Positions 57,677 to 64,000 of a stretch of 64,000 bases of DNA are shown here, piece by piece; position 1 is the first letter of the stretch; the number at the start of each line of letters is the position of its first letter. The DNA comes from Ilumatobacteraceae bacterium (GTDB taxonomy: Bacteria > Actinomycetota > Acidimicrobiia > Acidimicrobiales > Ilumatobacteraceae): the NCBI GenBank assembly GCA_033344875.1, contig JAWPMO010000001.1, positions 765,595 to 829,594 of the forward strand, read 5' to 3'. The translations under genes were made by a program, and so were the position numbers. The notes below the pieces were generated by a model. It had not been told where the DNA came from, did not search any database, and saw only the letters and a program-made list of their open reading frames with translations.

Positions 57677-59207
57677 CGGCCACGTCGACCACGTCCTGGT
57701 CTGGCGACTCGACCGACTCTCCCGCAACCTCGGTGACCTGATCGGGCTCGCTGACCGGTTCGGGCAAGCGAACGTCGCGCTGCACTCGCACACCGAGAAC
57801 CTCGATCTGTCGTCTGCGACGGGGCGGATGTTCTACAACATCTTGGGGTCGTTCGCTCAGTTCTACCGAGAGCAACTCTCCGAGAACGTCCGACTCGGGA
57901 TGCGCCAAGCTGCACGCCAAGGCCGGTGGACCAACCGACCCCCGACCGGGTACGACCTGGTCGACGGTGTACTGGTCGCGAACGATCAGGCCGACACCGT
58001 CCGCGCCGTGTTCCAGCTCCGCACCGAGGGACTCAGCCACGCCAAGATTTCGGAGCGGACCGGTGTGAATCAGTCCACGGTGCTGTCGATCCTGCGGAAC
58101 CCCGTCTACCTCGGCCAAGTCAAGTGCGGTGACCAGTGGATCGACGGGCTGCACGACGCGCTGGTCACTGACGCTCAGTTCCAGGCCGCACATCGAGGAC
58201 GCCGCAAGGGCTCACGCCGGGGCAAGGATCTGATGTCGGGTCGTGTTCGTTGCGGCAAGTGTGCACGGGCGATGTCGGTGATGGACAACGGCGCCGGCTA
58301 CCTCGGCTACCGTTGCAAGCACCGCGGCCAGACCTGTGACGTGCCTCGGTTCTCGAACAAGGGCCTGCTGAGAAGTGCGCTGCTCGGTCTGAGGTTGATT
58401 CGCGATGATTCGGAGCTTCAGGCAGCGATCAGGGAGAGCCTGGAGAGCCGCCGAGCGGGCCGGAGGACCGCTGGCGGGCTCCAGGTCGACCGACGCCGCC
58501 AGATCACCGAACTAGAAAACCAGCGCCGCAAACTGCTGCAACTCTTCTACGCCGACCAGATCAGCGCTGATGGCTTCCACGACGAAGAACAACGACTCAG
58601 CAACCAGATCGCCGCCCTCGACGTGATCGAGCCCGAACCAGAACCCGCGGACCTGCCCGAACAGTTCGACCGAGTCGTGGAGATCCTCAACGACATCGAC
58701 TGGGACACCATCTGGGAAGCCGCCACCGACACCGAACGCCGAACCCTGCTCGATGAGTTCGTACCCACCGTCAACGTCTACGGCGACCACCTCGAAGTCG
58801 AAGTCAGAGGCGTCCCGAAACTGAACGTAGCCCTACACGAAGTAGGGCTACGCGGTTCCGTTGAGAACACTGGTGTCGGAGGACCGAACCACACGATCCC
58901 GTACCGGCCACTGGCGTCTTATGAGCTGACGCGATCTAAGGCCCACGGATCTTCGGCAGCCTGCTCAGTACGTCGAACCCGGCGGTTTCGCACTGAGACT
59001 GACGTGGCTACCGGAAACTCCACCAACCATGTCACGGAGAAGATTCCTCCTAGCTTCCTCTACGAAAGCTCCAAGAATCCAAGAGGCGCGGCCGTCGTCT
59101 ACATCAAAGATCATCGATGGCCGATAGCGCGCCACCCCGGAGCAATAGAACATCGCCGCATACCTGCCGAGATCCGCACGCATCGGAAGCCAACGCGATT
59201 TCCATAG
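57477..59207 (+). CDS. Large serine recombinase (integrase) of element 1
   Basis: 576 aa from the ATG at 57477. The catalytic domain has MLTVAYCRVSTEEQ (Ser10), and VWRLDRLSRN with the conserved Arg residues (about 77-83). The recombinase domain and a zinc ribbon follow, with Cys259, Cys262, Cys280 and Cys287 (RVRCGKCARAM, YRCKHRGQTC), and then coiled-coil. The attachment core B begins at codon 467 (58875). Everything after that (about 110 residues) is antisense to the YaaC-like gene and looks non-native. Joining the 5' part to the sequence right of core A would instead give a short natural end, V-G-G-P-T-E-E-I and a stop at 54983-54985. The enzyme looks intact up to the core. Confidence 0.8.
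   Translation: MLTVAYCRVSTEEQAAEGFSIEGQADKLAQYADLHDLGTVMTITDPGRSGKDLNRPGLMQLLRMVDDGHVDHVLVWRLDRLSRNLGDLIGLADRFGQANVALHSHTENLDLSSATGRMFYNILGSFAQFYREQLSENVRLGMRQAARQGRWTNRPPTGYDLVDGVLVANDQADTVRAVFQLRTEGLSHAKISERTGVNQSTVLSILRNPVYLGQVKCGDQWIDGLHDALVTDAQFQAAHRGRRKGSRRGKDLMSGRVRCGKCARAMSVMDNGAGYLGYRCKHRGQTCDVPRFSNKGLLRSALLGLRLIRDDSELQAAIRESLESRRAGRRTAGGLQVDRRRQITELENQRRKLLQLFYADQISADGFHDEEQRLSNQIAALDVIEPEPEPADLPEQFDRVVEILNDIDWDTIWEAATDTERRTLLDEFVPTVNVYGDHLEVEVRGVPKLNVALHEVGLRGSVENTGVGGPNHTIPYRPLASYELTRSKAHGSSAACSVRRTRRFRTETDVATGNSTNHVTEKIPPSFLYESSKNPRGAAVVYIKDHRWPIARHPGAIEHRRIPAEIRTHRKPTRFP
58875..58887 (+). other. Attachment-site core B (junction of the two elements)
   Basis: GTCGGAGGACCGA, identical over 13 bp to cores A and C, with arms TCGG/CCGA around AGGA. 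It lies inside the recombinase 1 reading frame and forms the junction between the tandem elements. Confidence 0.6.
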
Positions 59208-60155
59208 CGACGGTGACCATTCGTCGTACCCATACAACCCGTGACTCTGAATGTCGCGCAGGCACGCTGACGCGTGCGCCTGCACATCCGCCACTTCAGA
59301 GAGCAACGGACCCCCCTCACCCGGTTCAACGCGATCGACGACAAACTTGGACTGCAGGATCACAGCGGGCGGCATATCGATCCCGGTTAGGCCAACGAGA
59401 AGATGAGGGTTCTCGACCCGGTCGAAGTGCTGCGCAAGGACCCGATGTGTGCTGCGGCAGTCCATGACCCGCGATGTTCCGGCGCAGAGGCCAAAGAGAT
59501 ACCAGATTGTGTTCGCGTCCCAGCACACGACAAACACAACGGAGCCAGTCGTGTCTGCGGCAATTCCCGCCAGCTGAAGCTCGGCTCCGACATCGGAGCA
59601 GGACTGCAGAAGCGAGATCACGGGCAACTCCTCGTCAGTCGCCAGTTTGGCGCCCGTGCGCGCCTCGTACAGGTGCCGGAATACGCCTTCCTTAACGGTA
59701 ACGATCTCCGTACTGAGGCCCCGAGCGCGAGCCGGGTTGTAGCTCAGCCCATGTCCGATGCGTTTGCGATAAACGACCTCCGGGTCCAATCGCAGAAGTT
59801 CGGCCTTCGCCAAGTTCAATGCGGAGTAGTACGAGAGCAACGCCGCAGATGCACCTGTGACGACCTGTGCCGCGTCGTCATACCGTCTCGCCTGCTCAAT
59901 GTAGCTGCGGAACTCCGGCCAGTAGCGATTGAACTCCTGAAGTTCTGGCCAGAGCTTTCGACCTTCGTCTCGAATTCGCGCTGGCGCGTCAACCATCCGC
60001 CATAGAACTTCGCGCTCGTCTGCGATGTTGTGCACAGTGAGACTCCGCAATGAATCTGGCGGGAAAGGTCTAAAACGTCGACCGCCTGATCGGTTCCGCG
60101 GTTGGACTGTGCGGATAGTTGCTTGTGCCACCCCACCTAACCCCTCGAAAGTCAT
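58965..60155 (-). CDS. YaaC-like protein (cargo of element 2)
   Basis: 396 aa from the ATG at 60155, which lies 2 bp from the 26-bp motif; the frame stays open up to 60395. The YaaC core is seen as ALLSYYSALNLAKAELLRLDPE followed by RIGHGLSYNP (the conserved H-G-L-S), then VKEGVFRHLYEA. The C-terminal half includes DCRSTHRVLAQHFDRVENPHLLVG and YGYDEWSPSLWKSRW. YaaC proteins have no established activity. By eye the gene is visibly less GC-rich than the chromosome around it, which fits recent acquisition. A defence role is conceivable for such a cargo, but that is speculation. Confidence 0.6.
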   Translation of the reverse strand: MTFEGLGGVAQATIRTVQPRNRSGGRRFRPFPPDSLRSLTVHNIADEREVLWRMVDAPARIRDEGRKLWPELQEFNRYWPEFRSYIEQARRYDDAAQVVTGASAALLSYYSALNLAKAELLRLDPEVVYRKRIGHGLSYNPARARGLSTEIVTVKEGVFRHLYEARTGAKLATDEELPVISLLQSCSDVGAELQLAGIAADTTGSVVFVVCWDANTIWYLFGLCAGTSRVMDCRSTHRVLAQHFDRVENPHLLVGLTGIDMPPAVILQSKFVVDRVEPGEGGPLLSEVADVQAHASACLRDIQSHGLYGYDEWSPSLWKSRWLPMRADLGRYAAMFYCSGVARYRPSMIFDVDDGRASWILGAFVEEARRNLLRDMVGGVSGSHVSLSAKPPGSTY

Positions 60156-60156
60156 C

Positions 60157-60182
60157 GGGTGCGTTCTCTGTAATACAGCACC
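60157..60182 (+). repeat. Conserved 26-bp motif, copy 2
   Basis: Identical to copy 1 except T for C at position 60174. It contains the perfect dyad CTGTA-A-TACAG (60168-60178). It lies immediately upstream of the YaaC-like start (minus strand) and 254 bp upstream of the Rep gene. An operator, origin iteron or secondary recombination site are all possible. Confidence 0.7.
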
Positions 60183-60436
60183 CTCAAACTGCACAGTACC
60201 CGTTCCGGCATCCTCTCCTGAGCCGCCGAGCCCGAAGGGCGACGGCGGAACCTCGATCTTCCTTCGAACGCACGGCAGGCCTTGACAGCGAACTACACCG
60301 ATGCCATTCTGAATCCCAACGCGGCACCCGGTGAACCCCGGGACAGCTCGAAGCGTCGGCAAGAGACCGAAGTTCATCCAATCCCATTCCCGCATCCGCC
60401 GTCAGGTGATGCGGTCGAGCCGGAAGATGAACTCTC

Positions 60437-61495
60437 TTGCTACTCACGCACCCGTCCGCACCCGTCGAACTCGCATCAGGCATTGATGCGCTCTATCTGT
60501 CCGCCCGCGGCACTGTGCCCCAGATGCTGCTCGACGAACTCGAACAGCACAGAACCACCGCCCACGACACCGAAACCCCGGTCGACACCACGCTCGGCGG
60601 CTATCTCGTACGCGTGCTCGGATCGGGTTGGGGTAAGTATCGATACTGCGCTCAGCACGAACTCGCCCGTATCGGAATCACCCACAGCGAACGGCTCCCA
60701 GCGGTCCGCATACAACCCACTGCACTGGCGCTTCACTCGCTCGGACCAGCGCAAACGGTGCTGTTCGTCCGCAACCTCCTCGATGCTGCTGGCGTTGTCG
60801 ACGCCACGCTGAGCGTGTCACGTCTTGATCTGCATTCGGACTGGCAGCACCTTCCGATCGACGCCGACGAACGAACGAGCTTCGTGACGTACTCCGATCG
60901 TCGAGCCCTCTACGAAGTCGACGATCAGTTGACCGGGTTGAACTTCGGCAAGCGTGGCGGTGCGGTCTATGCCCGCGTCTACGACAAGACCCGTGAGTCC
61001 ACCGACCACGGCCACGACTACTGGCCCAAACTCTGGGGACCAGCGTTCGACCCCAACCTCCCGGTGATCCGCATCGAGTTCGAGTTCACCCGTGACGGAC
61101 TGCGCGAGTTCGGAGTGAACACCCCCGAAGAGGCATTCGACATGACCGGCGCACTGTGGGCCTACGCCACCCACCAATGGCTCACCCTGCGTATCCCGAG
61201 CGGTGACGAGACCCGCTCACGTTGGCCCCTCGACCCTCGCTGGGCTGCTGTCCAACGATCCAGCCTCGTCGGAGCTTCGATCCCAGCCGAACGCATTCGA
61301 GCCGGCGAACACGCTGGAACTCTACGCAAGATGCTGCCCGCACTGGTCGGCTACCTCACCGGAGCCGCGCTTCCACTCGGCACCCACGACATCGACGACA
61401 CACTCGACGCGCTCGTCCCGCACCTGGTCGCCCACTCACAACAAACCGGAGTCAGCTTTGCTGATCGCATCAGCGACAAGAGGCGCCGATCATGA
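60437..61495 (+). CDS. Replication initiator, Rep_trans-like family
   Basis: 352 aa from a TTG at 60437 (first start after an in-frame stop at 60428). Family-like features: SGIDALYLSARG near the N-terminus, VSRLDLHSDW (about 127-136), LNFGKRGGAVYARVYDKTRES (about 168-187) and VIRIEFEFTRDGLREFG (about 210-226). This R-D…Y-D-K…R-x-E order fits Rep_trans/pT181-type initiators of rolling-circle plasmids. It has no H-x-H motif, so it is unrelated to the Rep of element 1. Its TGA overlaps the ATG of the small ORF (ATGA). Confidence 0.6.
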   Translation: MLLTHPSAPVELASGIDALYLSARGTVPQMLLDELEQHRTTAHDTETPVDTTLGGYLVRVLGSGWGKYRYCAQHELARIGITHSERLPAVRIQPTALALHSLGPAQTVLFVRNLLDAAGVVDATLSVSRLDLHSDWQHLPIDADERTSFVTYSDRRALYEVDDQLTGLNFGKRGGAVYARVYDKTRESTDHGHDYWPKLWGPAFDPNLPVIRIEFEFTRDGLREFGVNTPEEAFDMTGALWAYATHQWLTLRIPSGDETRSRWPLDPRWAAVQRSSLVGASIPAERIRAGEHAGTLRKMLPALVGYLTGAALPLGTHDIDDTLDALVPHLVAHSQQTGVSFADRISDKRRRS

Positions 61496-61623
61496 GCGCG
61501 CCGGACTATCAGCGGGTCGCATCCGTGATCGCCCAGATCCTGGCGCGTATGGTCCTGACCACACCCGACCCCGACGAGGAGGGAACCGATGCTGACGATC
61601 GGATACGTCCGAGTCTCGACTGA
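61492..61623 (+). CDS. Small conserved ORF between Rep and recombinase (element 2)
   Basis: 43 aa, beginning MSAPDYQRVASVIAQILARM and ending inside the recombinase gene (stop 61621-61623). It overlaps the Rep stop by 4 nt and the recombinase start by 35 nt in another frame. The N-terminal 20 residues match the ORF at 57380 in sequence and position. It would be a predicted short amphipathic helix. Function unknown; an excision/integration regulator or a translational coupler are possible. Confidence 0.55.
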   Translation: MSAPDYQRVASVIAQILARMVLTTPDPDEEGTDADDRIRPSLD

Positions 61624-63071
61624 CGACCAAGTCGAGCACTCCCCCGCCGCCCAGCGGAAACGCTGTGCCGAGTACGCCAAGCTGAAAGGCCTCGAGCCGC
61701 CCCGGTTCTTGTGCGACGAAGGATTATCGGGCAAGAACCTCGACCGGCCCGCCATGCAAGAGCTGATCGAGCTGATCGAAGCTGACCAGGTCGCGAACCT
61801 GATCGTCTGGCGCATCGACCGACTCTCCCGTGACTCCGGTGACGTCAACCGGCTCTTGAAACTGTTCGAGCGGCACTGCGTGATCGTTCATTCGTTGAGC
61901 GAGGGCACCGTCGAATCCGCCACAGCGTCCGGCCGGTTCACCGCTGGCATGCACGGACTGCTGGCGCAGCTCGAACGCGAGAAGATCATGGAGAACGTCG
62001 CGACCAGTATGCACGAACTCACCCGTGCCGGATACTGGCTCAATACGCCACCGATCGGCTACGACCTCGTCGACCGGGTCCTCATCGCCAACGACGACGC
62101 CCACCTCGTCCGCCGAGCGTTCAAGATCCGAGCCGCCGGCGCATCACTCCCGCAGGTCGCGAACGCAACCGGTCTCAAGTATTCACGCGTCCGGCACCTG
62201 CTACAGAACCGCGTGTACCTCGGCGAAGTCTGCATCAAAGACGATTGGTTCCCCGGACGCCACGAACCATTCGTCACACCCGAGCAGTTCGACGCCGCCC
62301 ACCGCGGGCACGTCCCTGGCCGACGACGCGGCACCGACCTGCTCACCGGACGCGTCCGCTGCGGCACCTGCGGCAAGCTCACCGCGATCGACACCAACGG
62401 ACGCGGCACACCGATCTACCGATGCCTGCAGCCGTGGCCACGGCTGCAACATCCCCGGCCGATCCGCCAAAGGGCTCCACCGCGCGGCACGACTCGGCAT
62501 CGAACTCTTGCGGACCGACGACCAACTGATCGAAGCAATCCGGCATCAGCTCGCAGGCAGGGCCGAGCGAGCCGGAGGCGGAGCGGCGGAGCCGTCCCGC
62601 TCCGGCGCGCTGGCCAACCTCCGACGCAAACGCGACAAGCTCCTGCAGCTGTTCCTCGACGACAAGATCACCGAGGACTACTTCGCCGACAACGAACGCT
62701 CACTCACGAACCGGATCAACGCGCTCGAAGCCGACCACGCCGACACCCTCGAAACCGCCAAGACCACCAACGCACTCGCTCAAGCATTCGAGCGCGCCGC
62801 CGCACTCCTGCGCGATCCCGACTTCGACTTCGACGCCATCTGGGCCAACGCCAACGACAAAGAACGCCGCGTGTTGATCGAAGAACTCATCGAAGCCGTC
62901 ACGATCCACGCCGACCGCCTCGAAGTCACCGTCACCGGGGCTCCACCCTTCCTCGTCAAACTCGACGAGGTCGGACTCCGCCCCAGTGGTACGGGACCTG
63001 TTGTGTCGGAGGACCGACGAGAGCGATCTCGACGTGATCGAGGTCGCCGATGCCGATCGGTCAGCATCTGA
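61589..63071 (+). pseudogene. Large serine recombinase of element 2, frameshifted
   Basis: The N-terminal part (MLTIGYVRVSTDDQ, Ser10; LIVWRIDRLSRDSGDV) runs intact for 279 codons to the zinc-ribbon Cys in PIYRC (62423-62425). One extra C at about 62426 then shifts the frame. Reading on from 62427 gives CSRGHGCNIPGRSAKGL and a normal C-terminal half (RKRDKLLQLFLDDKITEDYF). Corrected length would be about 493 aa. A sequencing error, a real pseudogene or a programmed shift cannot be told apart here. The attachment core C lies within the 3' end (SEDRR); the last residues are host-side sequence. Confidence 0.7.
63005..63018 (+). other. Attachment-site core C (right boundary of the mobile array)
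   Basis: GTCGGAGGACCGAC, identical to core A over 14 bp. The next bases (gatctc at 63025-63030) also occur at nearly the same distance to the right of core A. An uninterrupted site would join the left flank of A to the right flank of C. Confidence 0.6.
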
Positions 63072-63128
63072 GGTTGGTCGCGCTCGGCGGACGGACGCGT
63101 GCTACGTTCCGCCGATGGAAGGTCCAAC

Positions 63129-64000
63129 GTGACCGACGGCGAGATCGAGGGTCCCGATCCTGGCATCGGACTCCGCAACGTCGTCGACGCGTTGACGCAG
63201 GCCGTCATCGTCACGGACGCCGACGGCCACATCCTGCTGTGGAGCCGGTCGGCCGAAGCGCTGTACGGGTGGTCCGAACCCGAGGTGCGGGGACGCTCCG
63301 TGCTCGACGTGCTGGTCCCGCTGGGCGAGATGTCCGCCAATCGCGAGGATCTCCAGGTCGTGGCTGCGGGCCGTTCAATGGCCGGAGATCGTCGCGTCGC
63401 GAGCCGTGACGGTCGGGTGTTGCGCGTCCGGACCCACACGACCCCCGTGGTCGACGACGCCGGAACCACGCTGTTCCTGGTCGGGACGTCCGAGGACGTC
63501 GGCGAGCTGCGCGATCGCGAGCAACAGGCGCGTGACCTCTCGGAACACTTCGCTTCGGCGCTGGAGGCCGGCGGCCTCGGAACCTGGCGATGGACGATCG
63601 CAACCGGCCGAACCGTGTGGGACGAACGCCTCGAAGCGCTGTTCGGGCTGTCCTCTGGCGAGTTCGACGGAACCTTCGACATGTATGTCGCTCTCCTCCA
63701 TCCCGACGATCGTGAGGAGACACTCGCCGTCGTCTCGCAGGCGATCGAGGACAAGTCGTCGTACCGCGTCGAACACAAGGTGGCCTGGCCGGACGGCAGC
63801 GTTCATTGGCTCGCGGGCGCAGGAACCGTGACCCTCGACGAGCACGGAGAGGTGACGGGCACCGTCGGATGCTCGATGGATGTGACCGAGCGAGTCGAAC
63901 AGGAGCTCGAGCGGCGGCGGCTCGCCGACCTCGCGGTGGTCTCGGCGGCGAACGAGCGGCTGCAGCGGGAGCGTCTCGAGTTCCTCAGTGTCGTGAACGA
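63129..64000 (+). CDS. Multi-PAS sensory protein (3' end beyond the window)
   Basis: GTG start at 63129; 290 codons lie in the window with no stop. Two PAS domains are visible: residues about 10-120 (VDALTQAVIVTDADGHILLWSRSAEALYGW) and about 135-255 (FASALEAGGLGTWRWTIATG; YRVEHKVAWPDGSVHWLAGAG; VTGTVGCSMDVTERVEQE), followed by a coiled-coil linker (ERLQRERLEFLSVVN). The effector domain is beyond the edge; a histidine kinase, PP2C phosphatase or GGDEF domain are all possible. It begins about 60 bp after the end of the frameshifted recombinase. Confidence 0.75.
   Translation, partial: MTDGEIEGPDPGIGLRNVVDALTQAVIVTDADGHILLWSRSAEALYGWSEPEVRGRSVLDVLVPLGEMSANREDLQVVAAGRSMAGDRRVASRDGRVLRVRTHTTPVVDDAGTTLFLVGTSEDVGELRDREQQARDLSEHFASALEAGGLGTWRWTIATGRTVWDERLEALFGLSSGEFDGTFDMYVALLHPDDREETLAVVSQAIEDKSSYRVEHKVAWPDGSVHWLAGAGTVTLDEHGEVTGTVGCSMDVTERVEQELERRRLADLAVVSAANERLQRERLEFLSVVN

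Larger units (their letters stand above)
54917..58887 (+). mobile_element. Integrative element 1 (lipoprotein cargo, HUH Rep, serine recombinase)
   Basis: A unit of about 3.96 kb between cores A and B. Order: minus-strand lipoprotein gene, a non-coding stretch with a 26-bp motif and hairpins, HUH-type Rep, small ORF, large serine recombinase, core B inside the recombinase 3' end. It looks like a plasmid-like circle that integrates by a serine recombinase rather than a classic insertion sequence. Boundaries are inferred from the repeated core and are not experimentally defined; whether the lipoprotein is cargo or old host sequence is part of the same inference. Confidence 0.6.
58875..63018 (+). 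mobile_element. Integrative element 2 (YaaC-like cargo, Rep_trans-like Rep, frameshifted serine recombinase)
   Basis: A unit of about 4.14 kb between cores B and C with the same plan as element 1: minus-strand cargo, 26-bp motif, Rep, small ORF, serine recombinase, core inside the recombinase 3' end. Rep and cargo are of different families from element 1. The recombinase has a 1-nt shift, so mobility might depend on the intact enzyme of element 1, if the two accept the same sites. Boundaries are inferred. Confidence 0.6.

Noticed and set aside
58888..59207. C-terminal 107 codons of recombinase 1 as a real domain
   Set aside because: They lie beyond the attachment core and antisense to the YaaC-like gene, and look like read-through of the junction.
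54841..63132. A reading frame that would run through the reconstructed empty attachment site into the PAS gene start
   Set aside because: It is open but has no start signal or family resemblance; long open frames are frequent at this GC content.
1..64000. tRNA, rRNA and CRISPR features
   Set aside because: None were recognised by eye on either strand; a covariance-model search was not possible here.

Overview
The window is GC-rich, densely coded DNA with many GTG starts and 4-nt stop/start overlaps. It carries actinobacterial hallmarks: LLM-class flavin oxidoreductases, a DprE1/DprE2 pair, an AftD-like arabinofuranosyltransferase, PIG-V-type and polyprenol-phosphate glycosyltransferases, and a DUF222-HNH gene. 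Lipoproteins with a lipobox followed by acidic Asp/Gly/Ser linkers also fit. My best guess is a member of the class Acidimicrobiia (Ilumatobacter-like). That is inference from gene content; no rRNA or other marker is present.

Layout. 0-2.3 kb: a RimK-type glutamate ligase carrying an extra RCK_C-like domain, divergent from a retropepsin-like RimB protein and the start of an AstE/AspA-family gene. 2.3-10.9 kb: single metabolic genes (gamma-glutamyltransferase-like, class V aminotransferase, cytosine-deaminase-like amidohydrolase, creatininase family, two LLM oxidoreductases, a TIGR03792-like protein, a metallophosphoesterase). 11-24 kb: a NitT/TauT-type ABC importer, a Rieske oxygenase, an FAD oxidoreductase, an M20 carbamoyl-amino-acid hydrolase, a site-2 protease, a phosphoribosyltransferase, a three-subunit molybdenum hydroxylase of xanthine dehydrogenase type, and PPK2. 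Together these suggest uptake and breakdown of N-heterocycles or purine-like compounds. 24.7-30.6 kb: a complete Dpp/Opp-type peptide ABC operon. 30.6-31.5 kb: an AlkA-like DNA glycosylase.

31.5-53.5 kb is a cell-envelope region. A chain of genes joined by 4-nt overlaps (small protein, GMC oxidoreductase, two NAD-dependent epimerases, PIG-V-like mannosyltransferase, AftD-like protein) is followed by GT-C-like membrane proteins, a methyltransferase, GT2 and GT4 enzymes, a polyprenol-phosphate mannose synthase-like enzyme, DprE2, DprE1 and a LysM/M23 peptidase. This looks like decaprenyl-phospho-arabinose supply plus polyprenol-dependent glycan assembly.

54.9-63.0 kb is the most unusual part: two tandem mobile elements of about 4 kb each. 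Both have the same plan: a dyad-symmetric attachment core, a cargo gene on the minus strand, a 26-bp conserved repeat, a replication initiator, a tiny conserved ORF, and a large serine recombinase whose 3' end contains the next attachment core. The initiators differ in family (HUH versus Rep_trans-like), the cargos differ (a lipoprotein versus a YaaC-like protein), and the second recombinase has a 1-nt frameshift. The array starts 19 bp after a DUF222-HNH gene that has a near-consensus SOS box. The window ends inside a multi-PAS signalling gene.
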